Source: Amyelois transitella | Taxonomy: Eukaryota; Arthropoda; Insecta; Lepidoptera; Pyralidae | Direction: 5' to 3' | DNA: 64,000 nucleotides | Assembly: GCF_032362555.1 (NCBI RefSeq) | Contig: NC_083536.1 | Coordinates: 10,044,001-10,108,000 of the forward strand | Shown: piece by piece, positions 53,352 to 63,697 of the stretch | Layout: every line of letters starts with the position of its first letter | Position numbering within the stretch: the stretch's first letter is position 1 | Notes under the pieces: generated by a model | Database searches by the model: none | Seen by the model: the letters and a program-made list of their open reading frames with translations, nothing else | Told to the model about the DNA's origin: nothing | Position numbers and translations under genes: made by a program

Positions 53352-53745
53352 GGGGCCGGCCCATCCATATAGGCAAACTAGGCAACTGCCTAGGGCGCTC
53401 GTATTTGGGGGGCGGCATGGCAAGGCGAGCGACACGACCACTGAGCACGCAGATCGATCGAAAATGGTTCAATAAATCGTACGTACGCGCGACAGACCTG
53501 CGGCGCGGGCGGGGGGTCGCCACGCATCGCAACTTCCATAGCGCGCCGCCGTCCCGTCCCCCGCCGCCCCCCACGCATGCCTTCACCGCCAGTCGCCGCC
53601 CGCGCACTATAACTACTTCATGTGTTGTCCGTCATCTCCCATTGTGCGCTAAGTGCATTCCTCAAACTCTATCATTGTGAATAATAATAATTGCAATTAA
53701 CTACCTAAAAGTAAGTAATTCGTGAAGGTATTATTTTATTTAGCA
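53352..53745 (+). mobile_element. GC-rich terminus of a probable hAT-type element
   Basis: GGGGCCGGCCCATCC, AGGCAAACTAGGCAACTGCC and TAGGGCGC resemble the 5' ends of hAT elements related to ZMYM-type transposons (by recall). A CpG-rich stretch of about 250 bases follows, then AT-rich DNA up to the Helitron end at 53746. The open frames in it are by-products of base composition. No transposase domain or opposite end is visible. Confidence 0.4.
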
Positions 53746-53757
53746 CTAGCTATAATA

Positions 53758-53773
53758 CCCGGCTTCGCCCGGG
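53758..53773 (-). terminator. Helitron 3' terminal hairpin
   Basis: Five-base arms CCCGG/CCGGG around CTTCGC, with CTAG eight bases beyond the hairpin at 53746-53749. In Helitrons this hairpin acts as the signal ending rolling-circle transfer. Confidence 0.75.
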
Positions 53774-53891
53774 AGTTGATATAAGATTACACGGTAGGTG
53801 AAATAAAAAAATAAACTTTGACGCGATAGTTAAAAAAAATATTGAAAACATTCGCTCATTGTGTACACTATTTGCTTATAAACAACATTTT

Positions 53892-54917
53892 TCATTTTAT
53901 TGTCTGGAGTATATATATATATAGATTTTTCGGATTTCCTACCCTTGAGCAAGCTACATATAGCTGACCGTGAGAGAAGCAGGGTTCTTTGAGGTTAATG
54001 CCACAATATTTTAAAGTTTGTCCTTGCGCTTTGTTAATTGTAAAACTAAAAGCTAATTTAATTGGAAATTGCAGTCTTTTAAATTGAAATGGCAATTCAG
54101 AAGAGATCAGTGGTATTCTAGGTATAAATACTGTTTGTCCTTTGTTCTTTCCAGAACTAAGTTCAGCTTCAATAATATTATTCGATAGCTGTTTTACGAT
54201 CATTCTCGTTCCATTACATAGTTTTGGAGACCTGAGATTTCTAAGTAGTATGATTAGAGATCCAATTTTGAGACGAAGGCAGTGTAATGGCATTCCTGGT
54301 ACTTGTAAAGAGTTCAGAAATTCTGTAGGGAAGTTGACACTTTCCTCACTGGATACCATTGTGTCCATCGATTTATATATTCTCTCTTCACCAGGTCTTT
54401 TCTTTAGAATATTGAAATTGATATCGTCAACAACATTATTTTTAGTGGCCAAAATTGCTCTTTGAAATAACCACTCTACGTTGGTATAGTTTTGAACAAT
54501 ATTTGGATAAATTTTGTCGATTAGATCGTTTTCAGTAGTGGCTATGTTACAGAAATCACTATTGAGTTCAATGAGGCCGGTCGTTTGGTTAGTAGGATAT
54601 GTTTCTTTACCTATTTGTAAAAGTATTTTAGCAAAATGTGCTGTTGTTTCATCTTTTGATAATTCAACTCTCATGTTTTTTGTTAATTGCAGTATTTGTA
54701 CTTGTGACCAGAGATGTGACTTTTTTAAGTATGCATTGATTTGGTCTGCTGGTGTTGACTTGGGAATAACTGGAAGTGTTTGTCGAAAATCTCCCGACAG
54801 TATGAGTAGAGCTCCTCCCATTATTCCAGAGTTTTTTCGCAATTCTTGCAATGTTCTGTCCATTGCTTCAAGTGATTTTCTATGGGCCATGGTGCATTCA
54901 TCCCATAAGATAACTTT
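53892..54917 (-). pseudogene. Helitron PIF1-like helicase, C-terminal part
   Basis: The part after the Gypsy insertion starts KVILWDECTMAHRKSLEAMD (Walker B, DE), then GALLILSGDFRQTLPVIPK (motif III), LTKNMRVEL (motif IV), the long linker, and INKAQGQTLKYCGINL with QLYVACSRVG (motifs V and VI). It ends 146 bases before the Helitron 3' terminus. This segment has no stop or frame change. Confidence 0.88.
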
Positions 54918-54921
54918 AGCT

Positions 54922-55178
54922 TGTACGTATGCTTAAGTTCAGTAATTAAGGGTTGCAATGTTCAAGAGAAACTAGGAGTGCGGTTCACGAAAGTTCGGGT
55001 TTATTCAATTTACACAGATTATACGGATGTATGGTACAACTCACAATATTACGTATAGCTAAACTAATTTAAAATCTATGCAATGTGCCTGCCCATATCT
55101 CAAGACGCGCGGGGAACGACTGGCGCTACTGCCCGCACGTCGTCGGTAGGTTTGCAGCGTCAGCTTAAAGTCCCTACA
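54922..55178 (-). repeat. 3' LTR of the CsRn1-like Gypsy
   Basis: 257 bp, apparently identical to 60398-60654. The region 55179-55852 between this LTR and the small ORF is AT-rich and non-coding and starts with the polypurine tract. Confidence 0.93.
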
Positions 55179-55852
55179 TCACACCCCTCCTAAAATTTGG
55201 TACGAAAAAAAAACTTTATACAAACCAAATTTTTAACAAGTTAAATCGAATATTAAATAGCGATACAAAAATAGTTTCAAGGTTCAGACTCGATACACAA
55301 ATATGCCACTAAGCAAAAGTTCGAATACAATAACAATGTCGTAATCACGACCTGACAATGTTACCTACTGGCAGTGTGATATTGTATTTAGAATGAGACT
55401 AATAATTTTAACTGCTTACAAAAAAGAAGGAGGTTCTCATTTTTATTACATCTTTGATTACATGAAAAATATTGAACAAATTAAGAAAACTTTTTGTGAA
55501 AGGATATTGAACCATTACGAGTATAAATAAGTACACATTTATGTTTGATAAAAATACAAAAAAAATAAATGCTTGACGCTGCTTGGCCTATGACTCAGTT
55601 GCTAAGAGTATTACATAGTCGAAACATAGTACTAGGTTCAAACTTGGGGAACAAAATATTTTTGTAATTATTTAATTTATACAATCCAATAAAAAAAACA
55701 ATCAACCAATTGTTTAATTTAGTTGTGGAATTGAATGATTTGAAATAATTATGTAAGACAATAAATTGAGTACATTTATTAGTATAGACGTCTGTCAAAT
55801 TTTAATAAATGTATTTTTTACTGACGTGAACAACAACATAATTAACTAAAAA

Positions 55853-56143
55853 CTAAGAAAATATCACCTTAGTAGGTGTAGACTGAAGCTGCTCGGTCCT
55901 TACGCTGGCTACTGGTGTCTGCGGGAGTACGATGACGTCCCTCAGCTGCCCTTGGACCCACTTTCTGGCGCACACGTTGCAACGCTTACAACAAAAACAT
56001 AGAAAAATCACTATAACACATACCGCTATAGTCGCTATGGCAATGCTGTAGGTACCCAGCGTGCTTTTCAGCGTTTCTATCTGCTGGTTTACTCCTGACT
56101 GAGCAACGATGATTTCTTCAGTTTTGCTGTTGTATTGACCCAT
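55853..56143 (-). CDS. Small myristoylated single-span membrane protein (96 residues)
   Basis: I take the second in-frame Met (56143) as start because it begins MGQYNS, which fits the N-myristoylation rule (Gly2, Ser6); an upstream Met at 56188 would bury this signal. Residues 7-32 are hydrophilic and partly helical (EEIIVAQSGVNQQIETLKS). Residues 33-54 (SIAIATIAVCVIVIFLCF) form a membrane span ending in Cys-Cys, possible palmitoylation sites. A Cys/Lys/Arg stretch follows (CKRCNVCARKW), then a Pro/Thr-rich tail. It lies 112 bases after pol and may be read from a spliced or downstream message. Function unknown. Same plan as the ORF at 46010-46273 but no clear sequence match. Confidence 0.65.
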   Translation of the reverse strand: MGQYNSKTEEIIVAQSGVNQQIETLKSTLGTYSIAIATIAVCVIVIFLCFCCKRCNVCARKWVQGQLRDVIVLPQTPVASVRTEQLQSTPTKVIFS

Positions 56144-56254
56144 AATAAAATTTGTCAATAACGTACAAGTAGATGTTCTGTGTAACACGCCGAGAGAAAG
56201 TGTGAAGCTATTCTGAACATAACTTAAAATATAACTTAAATGCTATTTTGTCAC

Positions 56255-59200
56255 CTACATAAATCGCACTGGTGGTTTGATGACGCGACCTTTGCTCGTT
56301 CTTTTTTCTGCCTGATCAGAATGAACTTTGTTCTGCAAAAGTGTGTCGTTTGAATTCGGTGTCGCTACTGTGTTATTTGAATCGTCGAGTAAATAAGCGG
56401 GTTTGAGCCTATCTATCGATACATTAACTCGTCTGTTAGGGTATTGCAATTCAAAAAATTTATCAGTTCGCCTTAAGACCTTGTATGGGCCATCATACGG
56501 GGCCTTAAGCGGTTTTCGTACCGTATTGTCTTGAACAAACACATGACTGCATGTTTTAATGTCCGAAAAAATGAACCACTTCCGGTTAGGGCGATGTGTG
56601 TTTGTCATAGGTTTTAATCGCGAAATATTTTCATGAATGCTTTTCAATAACTCGTTTGCGTCACCGAATTTCGACTTAGCGCTGTCAAAAAATTCACCTG
56701 GCAATCGTAGTGTCTTACCGTAAGTATACTCCGCGGCGCTAAAGCCATTGTCGCTACGCCCTACGGCACGAAGACCAAATAACACTGTTGGTAGCTCGTC
56801 TACCCACGAAGCGTTGTTAAGACGGGCCATCAACGCTGCTTTTAACGAGCGATGCCAGCGCTCGACTATGCCGTTAGCCTGCGGATGGTAGCTAGTAGTT
56901 CTGTTTTTCTTAACACCTAAATACCTTAGCAATTCGTTGAACATCTCGCTCTCAAACTGACGACCTTGGTCAGTTGTGAGTTTGACAGGACATCCATAGC
57001 GCGTAATCCAGCCCTCATATATGACTTTCGCTACCGTTGCTGCTGTGATGTCACGAATTGGATACGCCTCCGGCCATCGTGTGCCTCGATCTATTACCGT
57101 GACACAGTACCTGAATCCGTCCTCAGATATTGGAAGAGGTCCTATGATGTCCACGTGGATGTGTTCAAAACGGCCTGCTTCTTGAAAACAAGAGTATTCT
57201 GAAATGTTGTGTCTGCTTACTTTCGCCTTTTGACAACTAACGCACGTCTTTGCCCATCTACCGATTTCCGAATTCATATCGGGCCAAAAAAATCGTTGAG
57301 CAATCATCTTGCGCGTTGCTCGAACCCCAGGATGACTTATATTATGAACCATATTAAAAACAGTCCTCCTGAAATCTTTTGGTACAAAGGGTCTCGCGAT
57401 GTCAGTTGACATTTCACAGAAAATTTCTTTATTGCAAAATGGTAAAGTTATAGATTTTAATGTAACGTTTTTGTTATTGAGACCGTTTGTTCGCAAGTAT
57501 TGCGCGATATCGCCATCGTGTTTTTGCGATTCAGCAAATTGTTCGTAGTCGAGACTCGTGGGACAGGAAATCGTCGCGACGCGTGATAATGAATCGGCTA
57601 CTACATTGTCATCACCACTAATGTGACGAATGTCGGTCGTAAACTCGCTGATGAATAACAACTGTCTAGCTCTTCGCGGCGTCTCAGAATCGGTACCTAG
57701 TTTTGTAAACGCGTGTACCAACGGTTTATGATCAGTGTATATCGTTAACGGTCTGCCTTCGAACAATTTGCGGAAATGCTTAATAGCCATGTATATAGCA
57801 ACTAGCTCTCGATCGTATGTGCTGTAACGTTGCTGTGTTTCAGATAATCGTTTTGAAAAATAACCTAGGGGCTTCCACAAACCTTTATCTAGTTGTTGTA
57901 GAACTGCCCCTGCGCAGGTATCTGAAGCGTCCGTAACTAACGCTAGCGTAGCGTCGGTACTAGGGTGCGATAACATGACCGCGTTCTCCAATTGCAACTT
58001 ACATTCGCAGAATGCTGATTCCGCTTCCTGCGTCCACACAATGGGTGTTTTGTCGTTCTTCTTAGCATTGTGTAAGTATCCTGATAATAAAGTTTGACTT
58101 TTAACTGCGTGAGGAATATGTTTGCGATAAAAGTTCACCATACCTAGAAACCTTCGAAGTTCGTTGACATTTTTGGGTTTGGGGTACTCGATGATCGCCT
58201 TGACCTTGTCGTCCAGTGGTCGTATTCCTTGCGGTGATACTCTAAAACCTACAAAATCTAGTTCCTGCACACCGATATGACACTTTGATAAGGTTAATCC
58301 ATACTTGTTAAATCGTTCGAATAAAAGTCTTAAATGTTCTCTATGCTGCTCCTCATTTTCGCTAGCGATGATGACGTCATCTATGTAACAAAAAAGGAAA
58401 TCCAAACCTTCCAAAACTGTGTGATGCATAAACCTTTGAAAGGATTGTGCTGCATTCTTGAGTCCGAAGGTCATTCGGGGAAACTCAAATAATCCGAAAG
58501 GCGTGATTATTGCAGTTTTCTCGATGTCCGCTGGATTTATAGGAATAAAATGATAAGAACGATTAACATCGACACATGAAAATACCTTTTTACCTGAGAG
58601 TACGTACGTGAAGTCATGTAGGCGTGGAATAGGATACCTGTCCGCTTTGGTGATGGCGTTAAGCTGCCTATAGTCACCACACGGTCGAATGTCCCCATCC
58701 TTTTTCGGCACGACATGTAATGCGCTCGCCCAAGGACTTTTGGATGGCCTGCAAATTCCTAATTCCTGCATGCGCTTAAATTCGTTTTTTACCTTAATAT
58801 ACCTCTCAGGTGGTAATGGTCTCGCTTTGGCGTGCACCGGTGGTCCCGTGGTCTCTATATAATGAACTACAGAGTGCTGTGGAGGCTCCTTAAAAGACAT
58901 GGGTCGAAAGATGTCTGGAAATAAACTTAATAAATCATGGTAAGGATGGTTTTCATTAATGGTTTTAACGGACGTTTCTGTACTCAATTCTATTGTTGCC
59001 ACAACTTTTAAATTAGTGAGTTTATCTATGAGCGATCTTGCATCGACGTCTACTAACAATTTATAATGGCCTAGAAAATCGGATCCTAATATAGGTTGTT
59101 TAACAGTAGTGACGACAAATGTCCATTGAAAGTCTCGCCTTAATTTAAAATCAAGTGATAAGGTAACAGTACCATATGTTTGCATTTTCGCTCCATTCGC

Positions 59201-59388
59201 AGCGAACAAGGTTATACATTCCTGATTGTTATTAATAAATCGCTTAGCTACAGATATAGGTAAAACTGAAACATCCGCACCAGTGTCCACTAAGAAATTA
59301 AGTCCACTTTTCCGATCGTTAATACAAAGTCGACGGCTAGCTACGCCTCCGCTGCGAGTCTCCGTCGTAGACTGCACGGCATCTAGTT
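56255..59388 (-). CDS. CsRn1-like Pol: protease, RT, RNase H, integrase
   Basis: Open frame of at least 1040 residues; translation is expected from a -1 shift at 59386-59392. Protease: [14 protein letters not shown] and [66 protein letters not shown] and [12 protein letters not shown]. RNase [30 protein letters not shown] and [13 protein letters not shown]. Integrase: [19 protein letters not shown] with [31 protein letters not shown] and [16 protein letters not shown] (D, D, E), and [16 protein letters not shown] (GPY). All catalytic residues are in place. In RT the usual LVRAYH is VNRSYH, a substitution outside the catalytic site. Confidence 0.92.
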
Positions 59389-59392
59389 TCCC
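59383..59392 (-). promoter_or_regulatory. Canonical -1 frameshift site GGGAAAC before the gag stop
   Basis: On the minus strand the gag frame reads GGA AAC TAG. GGGAAAC (59392-59386) fits the X-XXY-YYZ slippery pattern and the -1 frame after it is exactly the pol frame. Confidence 0.75.
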
Positions 59393-60209
59393 TGGTTATC
59401 TTTCTTCCAGGTACATGGATCCCTGCATTTAACAGCCTTATCGCGGAAACGACTATAGAAAAAACATATACCTGGCTCCCGTGATGCTGAACGACCTCGA
59501 CTGCGGTTTGCACTTCGCGCACGGCTGGTGGACCTTCCGCGATTGTTCTGATGCCAATGCCTCTGGACTTGCGAAGCTCCGCTACCTCCATGCTCAGCTT
59601 GGCCAGGATCTCAGCTAGCGATCCGTCGGAAGTGCTTCCACGTGAAACTTCCGCCACTTGCGTTGGGGTACTGGTTTCCTGAACCTTGTCCGCCACTTCC
59701 GCCAATTTTTCCGCATCCGTAATCGCCGTCGCTGCTAGAACTGATCTCACTGTTGCTGGAAGGTGGTTCTGCCACAAGATGAGTAAGGTGTCCGAGGTTA
59801 CTCGCTTTCCTGCCAAGGTTTGCATCCGCCGCAGGAGTTGAGACGGTTTCTGGTCTCCCAGCTGCATCTCGCCAATTAGTTTCTGTATCCTTTTGGTTTC
59901 CGACTCTTCGTAGACGTGTAACAAACGACTCTTCAAGGTCGTATACTTGTCTGTTTTTGGTGGACTAGTCAACAGGTCCGCCACCTGCAGTACAACTTGC
60001 TTGCCGAGTTTCGCCACGCAGAGCTGGTATTGCGCATCGTCGCTTGCTTTTTGAGGTGCCACAGTCGCCTCAAATTGCACGAACCACAGGCTAGGTTGGT
60101 CCGTCCAGAACTCAGGAATTCGAGATGACACGGAAATTAACACTATGTCCGATGCTTTTTTTTCCGGCACTTTACAGTACGTAACGTCCGATGGTCCGGG
60201 CGTCGACAT
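59383..60209 (-). pseudogene. CsRn1-like Gag with one frame change and altered knuckle
   Basis: ATG at 60209 opens the gag N-terminus (DUF7041-like): IPEFWTDQPSLWFVQFEA, YTTLKSRLLHVYEESETKRI, LGDQKPSQLLRRMQTLAG and LPATVRSVLAAT. Near 59555 coding similarity moves to the next frame, which reads RGRSASREPGICFFYSRF, then KAVKCRDPC and ends with TAG at 59383-59385. The knuckle has the CsRn1 CHCC spacing, but its His position is Tyr (CFFY). So this copy has one frame change and one substitution at the zinc-binding site despite matching LTRs. Confidence 0.75.
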
Positions 60210-60397
60210 TTTCAGAGGAAATTATCACGTTCGAAAGTTTTTCACGGTCCGCAGAGCACGAAAAATTAAGCGATAGTAGAAACTACCGATGCGCGTCTGA
60301 TATGGGCGAAGTTGAGCCATTCCCGAATTGCGAGTTGTAACGCAAATAATGTTCACGCACTATAATGTCACTAATTTCACTCACAGGGTGTCACCAA

Positions 60398-60654
60398 TGT
60401 ACGTATGCTTAAGTTCAGTAATTAAGGGTTGCAATGTTCAAGAGAAACTAGGAGTGCGGTTCACGAAAGTTCGGGTTTATTCAATTTACACAGATTATAC
60501 GGATGTATGGTACAACTCACAATATTACGTATAGCTAAACTAATTTAAAATCTATGCAATGTGCCTGCCCATATCTCAAGACGCGCGGGGAACGACTGGC
60601 GCTACTGCCCGCACGTCGTCGGTAGGTTTGCAGCGTCAGCTTAAAGTCCCTACA
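60398..60654 (-). repeat. 5' LTR of the CsRn1-like Gypsy
   Basis: 257 bp, TGTAGGGAC to CATACGTACA on the minus strand. TTGGTGACACCCTGTGAG follows at 60397 downwards and is the likely primer-binding site. The leader 60210-60397 is non-coding. Confidence 0.93.
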
Positions 60655-60658
60655 AGCT

Positions 60659-61341
60659 TGTTTTAGACATTGACCCCGTCCAGATTTTCCTGAGATTTTA
60701 CATACCGGGAATTGTTGTTCTGCTATATTCAACGGTAGTTGTAAAGCAGAATGGGCAGTTCGTCCTCCTTCCATAAGTGTGCCTGCAATGCCGGATGATG
60801 CTAGTGCCAGTGCGATGTGTTTTTTAACACGTATTTCTGCCAGTATTAGATTTAGTAGAAACGTTTAACCGGTGCCTCCTGGTGCGTCCAAATAAATAAT
60901 TCCACCAGTGTTGTTAATTATCCGGTCCATTATAACGTTGTAAACTTTTTTTTGATTGTCATTGAGGAGTGGTTTGTTGTGAGCAATGTATTCAAGCAGT
61001 TCATTGATGTTGTAGCTTTTTTCCTTTGCAATTTCATAATTTAACACACTGAAAGCATTTCTTTGTGGTGCTGGCATTCCAAGTTCTACTAAAGCCTGGT
61101 TATTTATTGCTAAACATTTATCTTCTAAGCGAATGAGTGTTTCATTGAAGATGTCATCATTGAATTCTATAGTCAGTTCTGGATTAGTTTGTCGGATTTG
61201 GTACAATATATCATCACTCATACTCCTCTTGAAACCGTCCCATAGTCGTTTTGGGTTTGATGGGTTAATTGTTGTTAGAATTATGGCGAATAATTTATAG
61301 TCTTCGTTAGGCATTGGCAGTAACGATCCTATTTTGTGATT
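60659..61341 (-). pseudogene. Helitron helicase, N-terminal part with Walker A stop
   Basis: From the right: NEDYKLFAIILTTINPSNP, PKRLWDGFKRSMSDDILYQI, LIRLEDKCLAINNQALVELG, LNDNQKKVYNVIMDRI and IIYLDAPGGTG, where the codon expected for the Walker A lysine is TAA (60865-60867). The same frame then continues TFLLNLILAEI, ALALASSGIAGTL and GRTAHSALQLPLNI up to the Gypsy at 60658. Apart from that stop the frame is open. Helicase unwinds DNA during rolling-circle transposition; this copy cannot bind ATP normally. Confidence 0.87.
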
Positions 61342-61610
61342 TTGCCCCTGAATTACAAATAGGGTTTACATATTCAAAACAACGAAAAATTATGGTGTCT
61401 AATACATCATAAAGACTAAAAGATTTGATTTAATTGAAATGTAATATAATGTATTTTAACGCATGGAACTCTTTCCCTGTTTGTTTTTTGCATAAGCACA
61501 TCCTGTGGAATACGACCCAGATCTGTTTCTATTATTTCTTTTTTATCTTATTATATGTACTTAGTTGTATTCTGTTATGTGTATAATAAATAAAATATAA
61601 ATATATAAAT
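61342..61610. other. AT-rich junction between helicase and Rep halves
   Basis: No coding frame and no recognisable element. It is the breakpoint region between two Helitron parts of opposite orientation. AATAAATAAAATATAAATATA lies at its right end. Confidence 0.5.
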
Positions 61611-63421
61611 AGACCACCTGGAGAGCACGAACGTAGATTTAATGCACCTCAGATAGATGAAGTTGCCATCGTAATTGTAGACAATGAAAATAAAAGCCGT
61701 GACATAATTGTACAACGAAGAGGAAAAGGACTAAAACGCATTGCAGAGACACACCGTTCCTATGATGCTCTTCAATATCCATTAATATTTCTGCACGGAG
61801 AGGGCGGATACCATTTCAATATAAAACAAGTGCATCCTGAAACAGGCATAGAAACAAACAAAAAAGTCACTTCCAAGGAGTTCTATGCTTACCGCTTAAT
61901 GATCAGAGACAATGAAATATACAATCACATACTCAACACTCGCCGTTTATTTCAACAATTTCTGGTAGATATGTACACAAAAATAGAAGCAGAACGGATG
62001 CTTTACATAAGACTAAATCAGAAGAAACTACGCACAGAAGAATACATCCATCTTCGAGACGCAATCATGAATGACGGCAATATTGATGATATTGGAACAA
62101 TGGTAATATTACCTTCATCATACACAGGAAGTCCAAGACATAGGCACGAATATACTCAAGATGCCATGACTTACGTAAGAAAATATGGACGACCTGATCT
62201 CTTCATAACATTTACATGCAACTCATCATGGCCAGACATCAAAGAACAACTAAAATACGGACAAACCTCCATGGATCGACACGACATAATAGCCCGAGTT
62301 TTTCGACAAAAACAAAAAAGATTTATTGAAGTCATCACAAAATACCACATCTTTGGAACCGTTCGATGCTGGATGTATACAATTGAGTGGCAAAAACGAG
62401 GATTACTTCACTCACACAATCTCATATGGCTACACGATAATATTTATTTATCCCACGGATATTGACAAAATCATCCAAGCAGAATTTCCCAATCCACAAA
62501 AAGATCCGGAACTGTACAACATAGTACTGAAAAACATGATTCACGGACCATGTGGATCATTAAACTTCAATGCACCATGCATGAGTGATGGAAAATGTAT
62601 AAAAAAATATCCAAAACCATATTTGGATGATACAAAAACTGAAGAAGACGGCTATCCCAAATATAGAAGACGATCACCGAAAAACGGTGGCTTCACAGCA
62701 AAAATACGAATACAAGGCAAAGATGAACTGGAAATAGATAACCAATGGGTAGTACCATATAACCCACTACTTTCGAAAATGTTCCAAGCTCACATAAACG
62801 TTGAATACTGCAATTCAGTAAAATCTATTAAATACATATGTAAGTACGTAAACAAAGGTAGTGATATGGCAGTATTTCAAATAGTCCAAAATAGCGAACA
62901 AAATAACAGAAATGATGAGATTCTCATGTACCAAATGGGAAGATACATCAACAGTAACGAAGCAGCATGGAGGATTTTAAGTTTTCCCATACATGAACGC
63001 GAACCAGCTGTGCAGCATCTAGCAGTACATTTGGAGAATGGACAAAGAGTTTACTTCACAAGAGAGTCGGCTAGAAAATTTGCAAGCGAACCACCTGAGA
63101 ACACAACATTAACAGCTTTTTTCCAACTGTGCCAAACGGATTCATTTGCAAAGACATTACTGTATGTTGATGTCCCTATTTATTATACGTGGGACAAAAC
63201 AAGGAAAATTTTTCAACGACGAAAACAAGGAATACCAGAGGAGGGTCATTCAGAAATCATGAAAGCTGACACAATAGGTCGAGTATACACTGTACATCCA
63301 AACATGCCGAATGTTTCTATCTCCGGATGTTGTTACACGAAATAAGGGGACCAACAAGTTTCACAGATCTAAGGACTATTAACGGCTACCTATGCCAGAC
63401 GTACAGAGAAGCATGTCAACT
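61611..63421 (+). pseudogene. Helitron Rep (HUH nuclease) half, opposite orientation
   Basis: Three frames in turn: 61611-62465, about 62440-63345 and 63330-63421. N-terminal region: EHERRFNAPQIDEVAIVI, YDALQYPLIFLHGEGGYHF, RRLFQQFLVDMYTKIEAERM and VILPSSYTGSPRH. Rep: PDLFITFTCNSSWPDIKEQL (motif 1), KRGLLHSHNLIWL (HUH-type HSH), IHGPCGSLNFNAPCM, CIKKYPKPYL and SIKYICKYVNKG (the two-Tyr motif, YxxxY). It ends GPTSFTDLRTINGYL and YREACQ, just before the point at which the helicase fragment starts in an ordinary Helitron. Two frame changes inactivate it. Confidence 0.87.
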
Positions 63422-63689
63422 GAATTTTCAACTACTAATCTTGGTTTAGTTGGGACTTCCAAACCTGTGTACATCTCTGAGTACCTCTCACCAAAGATAA
63501 AATGGTTTTACAACCTTGCAAGGGCCTTTGCCGCCTCTAATTAGTTTGCCTTTTGCTGGACCAGCTACGGCATGGTATACATGCGCCAAAGGGAAAGGGG
63601 TCATTGTCCACAGATATATTTACCAGAGATAATAAGTATTACTACACATTTTTACTTAAGACCATTTTCTTGTGGGGTAAATAAACGTT
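63422..63689. other. Non-coding segment after the Rep half
   Basis: I see no coding frame, repeat or element end that I can name. A T-run at 63691-63699 adjoins the SINE fragment. Confidence 0.4.
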
Positions 63690-63697
63690 TTTTTTTT

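Larger units (their letters stand above)
26832..53372 (+). pseudogene. pogo/Tigger-like transposase gene split by a BEL/Pao insertion
   Basis: The left piece (26832-27124) begins MPKGKKKDYDPNTL with a Psq/CENP-B-type helix-turn-helix (ALKEIRETGKIREIARKYC, PKSTLHFKLK) and has a TAG at 27036. The right piece (52301-53372) continues the gene. Counting the AAAGT duplication once, the frame runs across the junction (ESDIR then KWFSEIQDYL). It holds the DDE_1 domain: VIYNGDESGFQL (first Asp), PVIYFLDGHKTHL (second Asp), VAVFRPVKTAWKDAV and INGFRCCGLVPLDP. The third catalytic position near 52830 is lost in a small deletion, and the frame changes near 52525. The product would have bound and moved its own element; it is dead. 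Confidence 0.8.
54922..60654 (-). mobile_element. CsRn1-like Ty3/Gypsy retrotransposon with extra 3' ORF
   Basis: Two LTRs of 257 bp (54922-55178 and 60398-60654) look identical by eye. The target duplication AGCT lies at 54918-54921 and 60655-60658. On the minus strand the order is 5' LTR, gag, pol, small membrane ORF, polypurine tract (AGGAGGGGTGTGA), 3' LTR. Gag with a CHCC-type rather than CCHC knuckle and the pol sequence place it in the CsRn1/Kabuki group. It sits inside the helicase of the Helitron; helicase sequence joins across the site as CLKQA/KVILWDE. Confidence 0.92.
53746..61341 (-). mobile_element. Helitron, helicase half and 3' terminus
   Basis: On the minus strand the element ends with hairpin CCCGGGCGAAGCCGGG, eleven bases of TATTATAG-type sequence, and CTAG followed by T, the canonical Helitron 3' end (hairpin, CTRR, insertion between A and T). 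The PIF1-like helicase lies upstream from 61314 to 53892, interrupted by a CsRn1-like Gypsy at 54922-60654. The Rep half lies beyond 61611 in the opposite orientation. Confidence 0.8.

Noticed and set aside
53317..53680. Pro/Arg-rich ORFs on both strands
   Set aside because: They lie in a CpG-rich transposon terminus; all frames are open because AT-rich stop codons are rare there.
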